From positions 35,975-99,974 of the forward strand of contig NZ_FOSB01000014.1 in assembly GCF_900114165.1 (NCBI RefSeq): a stretch of 64,000 nucleotides of DNA, read 5' to 3'. The notes beneath the pieces were generated by a model. The model was given only the letters and a program-made list of their open reading frames with translations. It was not told where the DNA came from and did no database searches. Made by a program: the position numbers and the translations under genes. Positions 46,550 to 55,289 of this stretch are shown one piece after another. Positions within the stretch are counted from its first letter, which is position 1, and the number at the start of each line of letters is the position of its first letter. The DNA comes from Halobacillus dabanensis (GTDB taxonomy: Bacteria; Bacillota; Bacilli; Bacillales; Halobacillaceae).

Positions 46550-47677
46550 ATGAAAAGGTATTTCGATTATGCGGCAACCTGCCCTTTGGACGAAGATGCT
46601 CTTAATGCTTACGTCCATGCGGCCCGCAACTACTTTGCCAATAGCAGCAGTCTTCATGACCCTGGTTCAAAAGCAAAACAATTATTGGAGCACTGCAGAA
46701 GAAAAATGGCTGAACTGCTTCTTGTTGAAGAGGAAGGCGTTTATTTTACAAGTGGAGGTACAGAAAGCAACGAAATCGGGTTACAAGCTTTGCTGGATGC
46801 AAGTCAGGGGAAACATATCGTCACAACAGATGCAGAACATTCATCGGTCAGGAATCTTATGAAAAAATATCAAAAAGAAGGGTATCTCCTATCAAAAGTT
46901 CCTCTGACAACAAAAGGGATGGTCGACATGAAGGCTTTCGAACAGGTGGTTTGTGAGGATACAGCGATAGTAGCGATTCAGCATGTAAACGCAGAAATTG
47001 GTACCATCCAGCCTATTAGGAGTATTTCTGCCATATGTCGGGAGCGGGGAATTTTACTCCATAGTGATTGTGTACAGACCTTTGGAAAAGTGGATTTGTC
47101 TGAAGTTGCGCCTTATGTGGACAGTCTCTCTGTATCCAGTCATAAGGTGTTTGGACCAAAAGGTGTCGGTGCCGTGTATGTTAGACCAGCGCTATCCTTT
47201 ATGCAGAGAATTCCAGGTAGCACGCATGAGTCGGGTGTCCGTCCTGGAACCATTAATATTCCAGGCATAGCAGGTTTTACAGTAGCCGCTGAAAAAATGG
47301 TGAATGGTCTTGAAGATCAGCAACAGCTCTTCCTTCGTTTGAAACAAACATTTTTGGAAGAGATGAAAGGGAAAGCGTGCGAATTAATCGGTGAAGTTTC
47401 TGATAACCCCGTTCCAATCATCGGTTTGTGTTTAACCGATATTGAGGGCCAATGGGCAATGCTTGAGGGGAATCGGCGAGGTTTTCACTTTTCTACAGGA
47501 AGTGCCTGTGGTGTCCAATCCACCGATCCTCCAGCGACACTGCTGGCAATGGGACTGTTGGAACCACAAGCTAAAACTTTCATCCGTATTTCTTTCGGTC
47601 ATGAACAAACGGCATCCGATGTCGAAGAGCTTGCTCGCTTTTTAACGGCGATTTTAAGGAAGGTAGAAAAAGTGTGA
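46550..47677 (+). CDS. nifS: Cysteine desulfurase, NifS/IscS type, linked to NAD synthesis
   Basis: A 375-residue class V PLP enzyme that takes sulfur from cysteine. Motifs: DYAATCPLD, FTSGGTESNEIGLQ, TDAEHSSV, the PLP Lys in SSHKVFGPKG (about 203), and the catalytic Cys in STGSACGVQS (about 324). AGGGAGAG precedes the ATG. It is divergent from nadBCA as in B. subtilis, where NifS matures the Fe-S cluster of NadA. Unlike B. subtilis, no yrxA (niaR) gene follows. Confidence 0.93.
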   Translation: MKRYFDYAATCPLDEDALNAYVHAARNYFANSSSLHDPGSKAKQLLEHCRRKMAELLLVEEEGVYFTSGGTESNEIGLQALLDASQGKHIVTTDAEHSSVRNLMKKYQKEGYLLSKVPLTTKGMVDMKAFEQVVCEDTAIVAIQHVNAEIGTIQPIRSISAICRERGILLHSDCVQTFGKVDLSEVAPYVDSLSVSSHKVFGPKGVGAVYVRPALSFMQRIPGSTHESGVRPGTINIPGIAGFTVAAEKMVNGLEDQQQLFLRLKQTFLEEMKGKACELIGEVSDNPVPIIGLCLTDIEGQWAMLEGNRRGFHFSTGSACGVQSTDPPATLLAMGLLEPQAKTFIRISFGHEQTASDVEELARFLTAILRKVEKV

Positions 47678-47808
47678 ATATTGATGGGTTATCCCAAGGG
47701 AGAGTGCAGTTTTCTACACGTATCTGCGGGTCAGGGGTAAGAGGATGTCCTACGAGTACATAGTTTGTCCCTTTCTCACATAGGTTGAAGGGTGAGAGGG
47801 GGAAGCAG

Positions 47809-48303
47809 ATGGGTTTATTGCATGAGTTCAAGCAGTTTGCGGTGAGGGGAAGCGCCGTGGATATGGGAGTCGGGATGGTGCTGGGAGCGGCTTTCAGTGG
47901 GTTTATCGATTCATTGGTTACAGACATCTTGCTGCCGCCTGTTGGAGTACTGTATACGAAAATGAATTTCGAAAATATGTTCCTGAGTCTTGATGGTGTG
48001 AATTATCCTTCCATCACTGCCGCTAAAGAAGCGGGAGCAGCAACGATTAACTACGGCCTGTTCATTACGGTATCGGTTCGTTTTCTGATTATCCTGTTTG
48101 CTGTTTTTCTCGTTGTGCGGCAACTTAACCGTTGGAAAAAACCTCATCAAAACCCACTGCACGCTATGACGAAAAAGGAGTGTCCGTACTGTTGTATGCC
48201 TATTCCTACCCAGGCGGTGATCTGCCCGAATTGTTCTTCGGCGTTAGAAGTGCATCCATCCCCCCGGCAACACCGTAGTACCCCTAAGTGGCGCATCAAA
48301 TAA
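47809..48303 (+). CDS. mscL: Large-conductance mechanosensitive channel MscL with zinc-ribbon tail
   Basis: A 164-residue channel that opens under membrane tension to release solutes in hypo-osmotic shock. The start FKQFAVRGSAVDMGVGMVLGAAF (first helix), the outer loop, the second helix YGLFITVSVRFLIILFAVF and the cytoplasmic KK region are typical. It has an extra C-terminal zinc-ribbon-like motif, CPYC and CPNC (about residues 126-146), beyond the usual end. Start chosen at ATG 47809 after GAGAGGGGGAAGC. It fits a salt-adapted lifestyle. Bases 47678-47808 show nothing clear. Confidence 0.93.
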   Translation: MGLLHEFKQFAVRGSAVDMGVGMVLGAAFSGFIDSLVTDILLPPVGVLYTKMNFENMFLSLDGVNYPSITAAKEAGAATINYGLFITVSVRFLIILFAVFLVVRQLNRWKKPHQNPLHAMTKKECPYCCMPIPTQAVICPNCSSALEVHPSPRQHRSTPKWRIK

Positions 48304-48364
48304 AATGGTGTAACCGTCCATGTGGAGGCAAGGATAAACTCCATGTATTATGCACGAATAAACA

Positions 48365-48428
48365 GAAAAAACCCCTCTCCCTTTCAAATGGAGTATAGTG
48401 TGAATACTCGTTTCTGAAAAGGAGAGGT
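48365..48428 (-). terminator. Probable terminator of the acidic lipoprotein gene
   Basis: On the minus strand CCTCTCCTTTTCA pairs with TTGAAAGGGAGAGG around a ~25-base loop and is followed by GGTTTTTT. Confidence 0.6.
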
Positions 48429-48466
48429 GTAGAAAGGGGGAACGGGGGGTTGAAGCAATAAAAAGA

Positions 48467-48727
48467 TTACTCTTCTTCATCATCCATGGCATCGTCATCT
48501 TGCATGTCATCTTCAGAACCTGAACTATCGTCACCTTCTGTATCACTCTCGTCCTCACTCATATCATCTTCCGTACCCGTATCCCCGTCGCCCATATCGC
48601 TTTCTGTGTCATCCGTTTCTTCCTGATCTTCCATTTGGTCTTCTTCCATGTCACCACCATCTCCACCCCCACAGCCGGCTAAGGTGAATACAGTTGCAAT
48701 TCCAAGGGTCATCAGCCACTTTTTCAT
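48467..48727 (-). CDS. Small extremely acidic lipoprotein
   Basis: An 86-residue protein. The signal peptide MKKWLMTLGIATVFTLAGC has a lipobox (Cys19) for lipid anchoring. The rest is low complexity, almost only Asp, Glu, Gly, Ser, Thr and Met, and carries a strong negative charge. GAAGGAGTTGGAAG stands before the ATG. I know of no defined function; it could bind cations at the outer membrane face or simply fit a saline environment. Confidence 0.75.
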   Translation of the reverse strand: MKKWLMTLGIATVFTLAGCGGGDGGDMEEDQMEDQEETDDTESDMGDGDTGTEDDMSEDESDTEGDDSSGSEDDMQDDDAMDDEEE

Positions 48728-48839
48728 TTTCTTCCAACTCCTTCCCTATTTGTAGCCCCTATCCCCTTTTAAAAACCATTTAAACTTAAAAATGAAACTT
48801 GAGGCTTTGGACCTCGTATAGAAGTCAGAGGTGGTTTTT

Positions 48840-49082
48840 TTGAAAAAAGTTATCGTATTTATTCTGGCCTTGACTTTGAGTTATACACTTGTCCAGTGGG
48901 GATCAGGTTGGATGCTTACTCTCATGTATGATAGTGGTCCATCCACTTTAGTTATGGAAGAAAGCAACACATTCTTGATTCGTTTGATGCCTATGCTGGT
49001 CCTGATTTTGCCATTAGTTATGGCCTTTTATATTACAGTCTTAATTTGCCGAGGGGGAGAGGGGAAGAGATGGAAATTGTAA
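48840..49082 (+). CDS. Small membrane protein with two spans, unknown
   Basis: About 80 residues with two hydrophobic segments: VIVFILALTLSYTLVQWG at the start and MPMLVLILPLVMAFYITVLI near the end. A basic tail, GEGKRWKL, follows. AGAGGTGG points to TTG 48840 as start. The family is not recognised. It overlaps by 13 bases the original start of the broken GNAT gene, so the pair was probably co-transcribed. Confidence 0.6.
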   Translation: MKKVIVFILALTLSYTLVQWGSGWMLTLMYDSGPSTLVMEESNTFLIRLMPMLVLILPLVMAFYITVLICRGGEGKRWKL

Positions 49083-49322
49083 ATGTCGGTCATCGGCCGG
49101 ATCTTTTTGAAAAATCGATACATGTATTTTGGGACCAGTGGGGAAATCGGCTCCAGGTTGTTAGCTCATGCTTCTAAAGAGGTGGCGGAGCTTGGCTTTT
49201 TGGATTTCTACTTGTCATCAGATCTTGAGGGTTACTATGAAAAATATGGCTGGAAACATGAAGGGCAAGCTTACGGAGTTTTTGGTGATCCCATTAAAGT
49301 TTTTCAAAAGAGAAGCGGTTGA
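49070..49322 (+). pseudogene. GNAT acetyltransferase with internal deletion
   Basis: From ATG 49070 (after GAGGGGAAGAG) the frame reads EIVNVGHRPDLFEKS and IHVFWDQWGN, the N-terminus of a known GNAT acetyltransferase type, then runs to a stop at 49175-49180. From about 49148 the +1 frame reads GSRLLAHASKEVAELGF and DLEGYYEKYGWKHEG, the C-terminal half of the same family. The middle, about 60-70 codons including part of the acetyl-CoA site, is missing. A short frame from ATG 49083 (79 codons) remains open, but its start is unnatural. Confidence 0.75.
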
Positions 49323-49404
49323 TATCCAATAATTTCAAAGTGTAAAACATTATTGATTCTTGCCTAATTGGACATTCTACGTATATGAATGCGTAGGAGG
49401 TATT

Positions 49405-50634
49405 ATGGTGGAGAACAAAGTCAGCCGTTGGTGCTTGCTCAGTATGGCTTCTATTCCTCTCGTCATGACATTAGGGAATTCGATGCTGATTCCTGTCTTG
49501 CCGATTTTTGAAAAAAAAGTGGGGATTACATCTTTTCAATCCAGTACTATTATCACCAGTTATTCCTTAGCGGCGATTTTTCTGATTCCGGTGGCAGGGT
49601 ATTTGTCAGATCGCTTTGGAAGAAAAATTATTATTCTTCCCAGTTTGATTTTAGCGTTCATCGGCGGTATCATCGCTGGTTTCGCTTCATGGAAGCTGGA
49701 GGACCCTTTCATTTGGATAACAGTCGGCAGGGTTTTACAAGGGATGGGAGCTGCTGGTGCGACGCCTATTATTTTGCCGCTTGTCGGGGACCTTTATAAG
49801 GATGATGATGAGCAAGCGAGCTCCTGTTTAGGGATCATAGAGACTTCAAACACGTTTGGCAAAGTACTCAGTCCAATTCTGGGTTCGTTATTTGCTGCCT
49901 TTTTATGGTTTTTGCCGTTCTTTTCTATTTCCTTCTTCAGTTTAATTTCGATTGTCCTTGTCTTCTTTTTTATCAAAGTACCTAAAGGGAAAAAGGAAAA
50001 ACCGCAGCCATTCAAGCAATTCATCAAGAAGACGAAAGATATATTCAAACAAGAAGGCAAGTGGCTTTTCCCTGTTTTTCTTTTAGGTGTATATGCAATG
50101 CTCGTGTTGTTTGCCGTGTTATTTTTCATGTCTGATATATTAGAGAAAACCCACAATATTGAAGGGGTGAAAAAAGGGTTCGTACTAGCAGTCCCACTTT
50201 TCACATTATGTGTAGCTGCCTTTTTAACAGGGAAAAAAATAAAAGGAGATACGGCAGTAATGAAATGGGTGCTTATCATTGCCCTTCTTATGGTGTCCGG
50301 AAGTGTTATATTCGTCGGTTTTGTCTATGAGAAGCTGATTCTGCTTTTAGTAGTGACAAGTGTGCTTGGAACAGCTATCGGAGCAATGTTGCCAACACTC
50401 GATGCGCTAATTACGGAGGGAATCGAAAAAGAGGAGCGAGGCACAATCACTTCTTTCTACAGTTCCTCCCGTTTCATCGGTGTTGCAGCTGGCCCACCAG
50501 TAATGTCCATTGTAATGAAGGAATATTTGAATATCAGTTATATTGCAAGTGGAGTGATGGGGGCATTGCTTTTAGTGATCGTCTTGATTTTTATTAAGGC
50601 TGATGAAGGTAAATCAGAGGAAAAAACAGCATGA
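49405..50634 (+). CDS. MFS transporter (drug-efflux type)
   Basis: A 409-residue, 12-span major facilitator protein. The A-type loop motif GYLSDRFGRKIII (about residues 64-76), GRVLQGMGAAGATPIILPLVGDLY (motif C-like, span 4-5 region) and ITEGIEKEERGTITSFYSS in the second half are visible. Start set at ATG 49405 behind AGGAGG. It is single-gene and ended by the hairpin at 50637-50664. The substrate is unknown; proton- or Na+-driven export of drugs is the usual role. Confidence 0.88.
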   Translation: MVENKVSRWCLLSMASIPLVMTLGNSMLIPVLPIFEKKVGITSFQSSTIITSYSLAAIFLIPVAGYLSDRFGRKIIILPSLILAFIGGIIAGFASWKLEDPFIWITVGRVLQGMGAAGATPIILPLVGDLYKDDDEQASSCLGIIETSNTFGKVLSPILGSLFAAFLWFLPFFSISFFSLISIVLVFFFIKVPKGKKEKPQPFKQFIKKTKDIFKQEGKWLFPVFLLGVYAMLVLFAVLFFMSDILEKTHNIEGVKKGFVLAVPLFTLCVAAFLTGKKIKGDTAVMKWVLIIALLMVSGSVIFVGFVYEKLILLLVVTSVLGTAIGAMLPTLDALITEGIEKEERGTITSFYSSSRFIGVAAGPPVMSIVMKEYLNISYIASGVMGALLLVIVLIFIKADEGKSEEKTA

Positions 50635-50636
50635 AG

Positions 50637-50664
50637 AAAGCGCCTCTCCTATGGGGGCGCTTTT
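50637..50664. terminator. Terminator after the MFS gene
   Basis: AAAGCGCC / GGGCGCTTTT stem between convergent genes. Confidence 0.75.
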
Positions 50665-50669
50665 CATAT

Positions 50670-51098
50670 TTAACAGTATTCATTGTAAGCATTCGTTAAG
50701 TTCGCAACAATTTCTTCCACTTCATAGTCTTCGATTTCTTCGCGAGGGATGAAATGAAGTACCTGACCGTCTTTCATTAGCGCCATGGAAGGGGAAGAAG
50801 GTTCATAGCCTTCCAGGTACTCACGCATGCGTGTGGTCGCTTCACGATCCTGGCCAGCGAAAACAGTCACGAGATGGTCTGGACGCTTTTCGTTATTTAG
50901 AGATTCACGGGCAGAAGGGCGAGCGAGTCCGGCAGCACACCCACAAACAGAGTTGATCACGACAAGAGAGGAACCTTTTTTCTCACTGATAAACGCGTCC
51001 ACTTCCTCAGGTGTCGTCAATTCAGTAAAACCTGCATTTGTTAGTTCGTCACGCATCGGTTGAGCTATTTCTTTCATATACGCTTCATACGGATTCAT
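50670..51098 (-). CDS. brxA: Bacilliredoxin (BrxA/BrxB family)
   Basis: A 142-residue thioredoxin-fold protein. The active site VNSVCGCAAGLARP holds the Cys-Gly-Cys motif (about residues 52-54) that removes bacillithiol from proteins. VTVFAGQDREATTRMREYL and PSSPSMAL are family signatures. By similarity and neighbour (ypgR, which also lies close to yphP in B. subtilis) it is nearer to BrxA (YphP) than BrxB (YqiW), though this needs an alignment. It lies 12 bases after the ypgR-like gene on the minus strand. Confidence 0.88.
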   Translation of the reverse strand: MNPYEAYMKEIAQPMRDELTNAGFTELTTPEEVDAFISEKKGSSLVVINSVCGCAAGLARPSARESLNNEKRPDHLVTVFAGQDREATTRMREYLEGYEPSSPSMALMKDGQVLHFIPREEIEDYEVEEIVANLTNAYNEYC

Positions 51099-51110
51099 AA
51101 TGTTAGCCTC

Positions 51111-52253
51111 CTATTGTTGTTTCTTTTTCGTAGCCTGTGTCATTTGGTGCCAGACAGACCCTTTTGCTTCTTCGCCGCCTTTAATACGTTCGATCGCCAT
51201 ATTGACTTGCATACGCACTTCGAATTCTGGATCATCTGCCGCTTCTTTCAAGGCAGGTAAAGCGGCTTCGTCGCCAAGTTCATAAAGGAACATTGCAGCT
51301 CGCCATCGCACCAGCTTATTCGAATCTTTTAGTGATTCAATCATTTTCGGCATCGCTTCTTTAAAACCGAGATCGGAAATACAGTCCCCAGCGGTACGGC
51401 GGACGGTGACTGACTTGTCGTTCAGGGCCTTGTAAAGATAAGGCAGTGTTTCGATTTCTTCAATCATCCCTAAATAAGCAGTAGCCAAACGTCGGATGGA
51501 TGCTTTATCATCATCTAAAGCTTTGTCCAGAACACGGTAATCCTCGGCTGTCGGATCCATTCGGTCTAATGCCGCATAGCGGACTTTCCAATCGTCATCA
51601 TCCAACGTTTCCAATGTAACTTTCGACTTTTCCTGCTGGGGTTCAGCAGAATCTGAGTCTTGGTCAAACGCTTGTTTAACAAGGGACTCCAGTCGTTCGT
51701 TGTCATAACTGGCCGAAATCTCTTCTTTCACTTCTTCACCGATTTCTTCGGCATCTCCATAACGTGGGTTCTGTTCGACCCATTTGCGCTCCATAATCAT
51801 GTTCGGGGAAGCTGGTGCTGCTTTCATAGCCGCTTCCATGAAACGTTCAGGCAAGCCGACACGTGCTTCTGTTTCCCCTTCTTCAAGCTTTACTTGCATA
51901 GGTAATCCACGGAACATCTGTACGAAAACACGGACTTCACCGAAGTGTTCATCAGGTTCCGCTTTCGTTTGACCAGCAGCGTTATCTGTCACTTCTGAGC
52001 CGAACACTTGCCGTACCTCTGGAAGGAGTTCTTCCCAAGATACACGGGCATTCCGTTCTAATGCGATGAAATCTGTGACATGGTATAACCCTTTGACCCC
52101 CTCAATTTCAAACAATTTTTGAATAAAATCAGGCGCATCATTCAAGTCATCGCCTTTTTTATAGTTATGAGTCTCACCGTCTGGCAGCTTCTCATTCAAG
52201 TTGATTTTCATTGAGTTCGGACTGGGCGTTGGTTCGATGGATACGATTTTCAT
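51111..52253 (-). CDS. CvfC/YpgR-like conserved virulence factor C family protein
   Basis: A 380-residue cytosolic protein. The N-terminal ~90 residues look like the NifU/Nfu N-terminal scaffold domain (EPTPSPNSMKINLNEKLPDG, IEGVKGLYHVTDFIALERN). The C-terminal part (about 210-370) is a row of HEAT-like repeats, such as WKVRYAALDRMDP, SIRRLATAYLGMIEE, TVRRTAGDCISDLGF and LVRWRAAMFLYELGD. This order fits CvfC of Staphylococcus and YpgR of Bacillus. ATG at 52253 follows AGGGGGAATGATTC. It is co-transcribed with brxA; a role in thiol or Fe-S homeostasis is inference. Confidence 0.85.
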   Translation of the reverse strand: MKIVSIEPTPSPNSMKINLNEKLPDGETHNYKKGDDLNDAPDFIQKLFEIEGVKGLYHVTDFIALERNARVSWEELLPEVRQVFGSEVTDNAAGQTKAEPDEHFGEVRVFVQMFRGLPMQVKLEEGETEARVGLPERFMEAAMKAAPASPNMIMERKWVEQNPRYGDAEEIGEEVKEEISASYDNERLESLVKQAFDQDSDSAEPQQEKSKVTLETLDDDDWKVRYAALDRMDPTAEDYRVLDKALDDDKASIRRLATAYLGMIEEIETLPYLYKALNDKSVTVRRTAGDCISDLGFKEAMPKMIESLKDSNKLVRWRAAMFLYELGDEAALPALKEAADDPEFEVRMQVNMAIERIKGGEEAKGSVWHQMTQATKKKQQ

Positions 52254-52532
52254 GAATCATTCCCCCTAAACGCTTCTTATCATCTATATTTTATCAAAGA
52301 TCATGGGTCGTATCCACGGATCGGATTGTAGGTTAGTCTCATAGTCCAAAAAGCCATATCATCGTGGGCCATCTTTCAACCATAAGTGTATTGTTAGGGA
52401 AGGATAGGATTAACTGAACAAAGAGCCATCAGAAATGCTTCGTAAAGGGTGAATTTGTAAAAACTTATTAAATACTGAAACCAATAAGGTCTTTCTACGT
52501 AAACTAGATGAGTTGAAAAAGGAGGATATAGA

Positions 52533-53453
52533 ATGTCGAAGCCTGTCATGCAGTTGAAAGATGTGAAAAAGACAATCGGCAAAACCCCCATTATCAAAGG
52601 ATTGAACTTTGATATATATGGCGGGGAAGTGTTTGGATTTCTGGGTCCGAACGGTGCTGGTAAAACGACAACAATTCGAATGATGGTCGGCCTGATGGAG
52701 ATGACAGAAGGGGATGTCATGATCAAGGGTCATAGTATAAATAGCGATTTTAAAAAAGCGATTCATCATGTAGGGGGAATTGTCGAGAATCCGGAAATGT
52801 ATCCGTTTATGAGTGGCTGGAAGAACTTGCTCCATTATGCAAGAATGATGCCTGGAATATCAGAAGACCGGATTCATGAGGTCGTCCAACTGGTCGGTTT
52901 AGAAAAGCGGATCAAAGAAAAAGTCGGAAAGTATTCGTTAGGGATGCGGCAACGACTTGGGATTGCTCAGGCCCTTTTACATAAGCCGTCCGTATTGATT
53001 CTTGATGAACCAACCAACGGACTTGATCCTTCTGGAATCCGGGAGATCCGTGCATACATACGGAAACTTGCGGAAGAAGAAGGGGTGGCAGTCATCGTTT
53101 CCAGCCATATCCTTTCAGAGATGGAAATGATGTGTGACCGTATCGGCATTATTAAAAATGGAGAATTGATTTCGATTCAAACCGTTAGGGATGCCCTGGA
53201 ACAAACAGAAGAAAAGGAAGTATCCATGGAAGCGACTCCTGTCGATGATACGGTTGCAGCGTTGAAGGAGATGACAGGGAAAGATGTCAATATACAAGAA
53301 GGCAGGTTGACTTTCACAATTGACAGGGAGAAGATTCCGACGGTCATCGCCGGCCTTGTTCAGAAGGGGATACAAATTTACAGTGTGAATGTTAATCGCT
53401 CGACACTCGAAGATAAATTTTTAGATTTGATTGGAGAGGGATCCATTGAGTAA
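52533..53453 (+). CDS. ABC transporter ATP-binding protein
   Basis: A 306-residue ABC ATPase: Walker A GPNGAGKTTT (about 39-48), signature YSLGMRQRLG, Walker B VLILDEPTNGLD, and the switch His in VSSHILSEME. The C-terminal ~80 residues hold the DrrA-like regulatory part. It resembles the BcrA/YhcG group, often linked to peptide antibiotic resistance. AAAAGGAGG precedes the ATG. It overlaps the permease gene by eight bases. The substrate is unknown. The 279-bp gap before it shows no other feature. Confidence 0.9.
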   Translation: MSKPVMQLKDVKKTIGKTPIIKGLNFDIYGGEVFGFLGPNGAGKTTTIRMMVGLMEMTEGDVMIKGHSINSDFKKAIHHVGGIVENPEMYPFMSGWKNLLHYARMMPGISEDRIHEVVQLVGLEKRIKEKVGKYSLGMRQRLGIAQALLHKPSVLILDEPTNGLDPSGIREIRAYIRKLAEEEGVAVIVSSHILSEMEMMCDRIGIIKNGELISIQTVRDALEQTEEKEVSMEATPVDDTVAALKEMTGKDVNIQEGRLTFTIDREKIPTVIAGLVQKGIQIYSVNVNRSTLEDKFLDLIGEGSIE

Positions 53454-54399
53454 CTTTTTTAAATTGATTAAAAATGAGCAAATGAAACTCTATAACCAGA
53501 AGGCGACCTGGATTATGGCGATTATCCTTGTTATTTTGATTATAGGGGCTGGAGTAATTTTCAAAGTGGATGAAACCTTCACGGGAGGCGAGGCTCCGAC
53601 GGGGGACAATTGGAAGGAAGAGTTGCAACAACAAAACGAACAGTTGATGTCTCCTGATGGTCCCCCCGATGTCGAATATCCAGGCTATATGAATGTAGAG
53701 GAAAATCAGTACCGAATAGAAAATGATATTAAACCGACAGAATACAATGTATGGGATTTCGTCCGGGAAAACCGGGGGCTTGTTGCTCTGGTGAGTTTGT
53801 TTACCATCATCGTAGCTGCTGGAATCACCGCTAACGAGTTCCGGTGGGGAACGATTAAACTATTGTTGATCCGTCCAATTTCACGTACGAAGATTTTATT
53901 TGCTAAATATATATCCGTGTTAATTTACGCGTTGACAATGCTGTTTGCCCTCTTTGTTTTATCCTTTATTGTGGGCTCTCTCCTATTCGGAATGGATGGT
54001 TTCGCTGCCACATATGTTTATAGTCAGGCAGAAGAAATCAAAAGTGTGAACATCTTTTCCTTTACGGTTTTCCAATATTTATTGAGTTTTGTAGAATTAA
54101 TGATGATGGCTACATTTGCCTTCATGATAGCAGCCGTGTTCAGGAACACTTCGCTTGCCATAGGATTAGCAATCTTCCTTATGATGGCAGGTAGCTCCAT
54201 CGTTGTGTTCTTCATGGATAAAGGGTGGGCGAAATATATATTGTTCGCCAATACTGATTTAAATCAGTTTATCGAAGGAACACCGTTCTTCTCTGGAATC
54301 AATCTAGGGTTTTCTATTGCCGTTTTAGCGGTATATTATGTACTATTCATGCTTTTATCATGGGTGTTCTTTACGAAGAGGGACGTGGCAGGCGCATAA
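53446..54399 (+). CDS. ABC transporter permease (ABC-2 type)
   Basis: About 317 residues. An N-terminal span (ATWIMAIILVILIIGAGVI), a ~75-residue polar loop rich in Glu and Pro, then about five spans (GLVALVSLFTIIVAAGITAN, YISVLIYALTMLFALFVLS and others). The layout fits ABC-2 permeases such as YhcI/BcrB. TTG 53446 is taken as start because GGAGAGGG lies six bases ahead; the longer frame from 53431 starts before that site. It works with the ATPase just upstream. Confidence 0.85.
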   Translation: MSNFFKLIKNEQMKLYNQKATWIMAIILVILIIGAGVIFKVDETFTGGEAPTGDNWKEELQQQNEQLMSPDGPPDVEYPGYMNVEENQYRIENDIKPTEYNVWDFVRENRGLVALVSLFTIIVAAGITANEFRWGTIKLLLIRPISRTKILFAKYISVLIYALTMLFALFVLSFIVGSLLFGMDGFAATYVYSQAEEIKSVNIFSFTVFQYLLSFVELMMMATFAFMIAAVFRNTSLAIGLAIFLMMAGSSIVVFFMDKGWAKYILFANTDLNQFIEGTPFFSGINLGFSIAVLAVYYVLFMLLSWVFFTKRDVAGA

Positions 54400-54418
54400 A
54401 AAAAGGAGGAGATAGATT

Positions 54419-54874
54419 ATGAAACGAACAGTGGAAATGGTATTGACGATCATTGGAATCGTCCTATTCGGATTGCCGGTTTTATTAAGTGGAATAATGT
54501 TGAACGCGAAAGACAACCCCCAGATACGGGAGGAAATGGAAAGTTTTATCAATTCCCCTGAAGTGCAAATGGAAGGTGAAGTCACCTCCTCTGACTTAGG
54601 GCAAATGATGGACATGATGGGATCTTTTGCAATGTTCATTCTGATCGCTTCTTTGATTGCAATCGGGCTCGGCATCCTTGCGGTAATATTCCTTAAAGGC
54701 AATAAAAAGCCAAAAGCAGCCGGGATCATTTTAATAATATCGGCCATCGTGATGACATTTGCAACGGTCTTTATTGGAATTTTCGGTGGTGTTGCTTACT
54801 TGATTGCAGGTATTGTTGCACTCGTACGTAAACCGAAAACACCAGTCGAAGAAGAAGGAACCATTAATTATTAA
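54419..54874 (+). CDS. DUF4064-like membrane protein
   Basis: A 151-residue membrane protein with three or four spans. After a first span (VLTIIGIVLFGLPVLLSGIML) comes an acidic loop, then MFILIASLIAIGLGILAVIFL, a basic turn GNKKPKAAG and a last hydrophobic pair. The RTVEMVLTIIGIV start, the KGNKKPKAAGIIL turn and the C-terminal VRKPK fit DUF4064. AAAAAGGAGGAG precedes ATG. It is the third gene of the ABC operon and is ended by 54882-54916. Function unknown. Confidence 0.8.
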   Translation: MKRTVEMVLTIIGIVLFGLPVLLSGIMLNAKDNPQIREEMESFINSPEVQMEGEVTSSDLGQMMDMMGSFAMFILIASLIAIGLGILAVIFLKGNKKPKAAGIILIISAIVMTFATVFIGIFGGVAYLIAGIVALVRKPKTPVEEEGTINY

Positions 54875-54881
54875 TACTACG

Positions 54882-54916
54882 AGACACAGCATCCTGATGG
54901 AAGCTGTGTCTTTTTT
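54882..54916 (+). terminator. Terminator of the ABC/DUF4064 operon
   Basis: GACACAGC / GCTGTGTC stem followed by six T. Confidence 0.85.
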
Positions 54917-54939
54917 ATTGATTATATAGTTTTAATATT

Positions 54940-55119
54940 GTGGAGTTTTGCCAAATTAAAAGGGAGGAGCGTAATCGTAAAGGTCTCATAAGACCCATTG
55001 ACATCAAAGATTTTCCTGATGGTGAAGACCTTCTTGTTTTCGCACGGTTGATGGCTGTCGCTGATGCCTTTAAAAAGGATTTCTCTATTTCAACATGCTC
55101 TGTCTATTATCCAATATGA
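54940..55119 (+). pseudogene. Short possible gene remnant (HD-GYP-like end)
   Basis: A 59-codon open frame from GTG 54940 to TGA 55117, with no ribosome site. Part of it, LLVFARLMAVADAF, resembles the segment just before the end of HD-GYP phosphodiesterase domains (usually LFARILAVADAFDAMT), but the HD and GYP residues are absent. A hairpin ending in T's follows at 55127-55159. It is most likely decayed coding sequence; the family call is weak. Confidence 0.3.
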
Positions 55120-55126
55120 AAAGGGG

Positions 55127-55159
55127 AAAAAGCGCTGGACTGGGGCCGGGCGCTTTTTT
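55127..55159 (+). terminator. Hairpin terminator after the remnant
   Basis: AAAAAGCGC / GCGCTTTTTT stem with a ~14-base loop and a T run. Confidence 0.6.
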
Positions 55160-55289
55160 ATCGTCTAGAGTTGAGGATTAACTTGTGAATAACTTTTTAT
55201 TGTTTTTTTTGATTCGGTATGCCAGATGGACACTGTAAAACAGGGTGTTCCGTGGCGTAACCTATATCAAGGCGTCAAATATAACGTTC

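Noticed and set aside
49794..50279. 161-codon minus-strand frame inside the MFS gene
   Set aside because: Antisense shadow of a membrane protein gene; no start signals.
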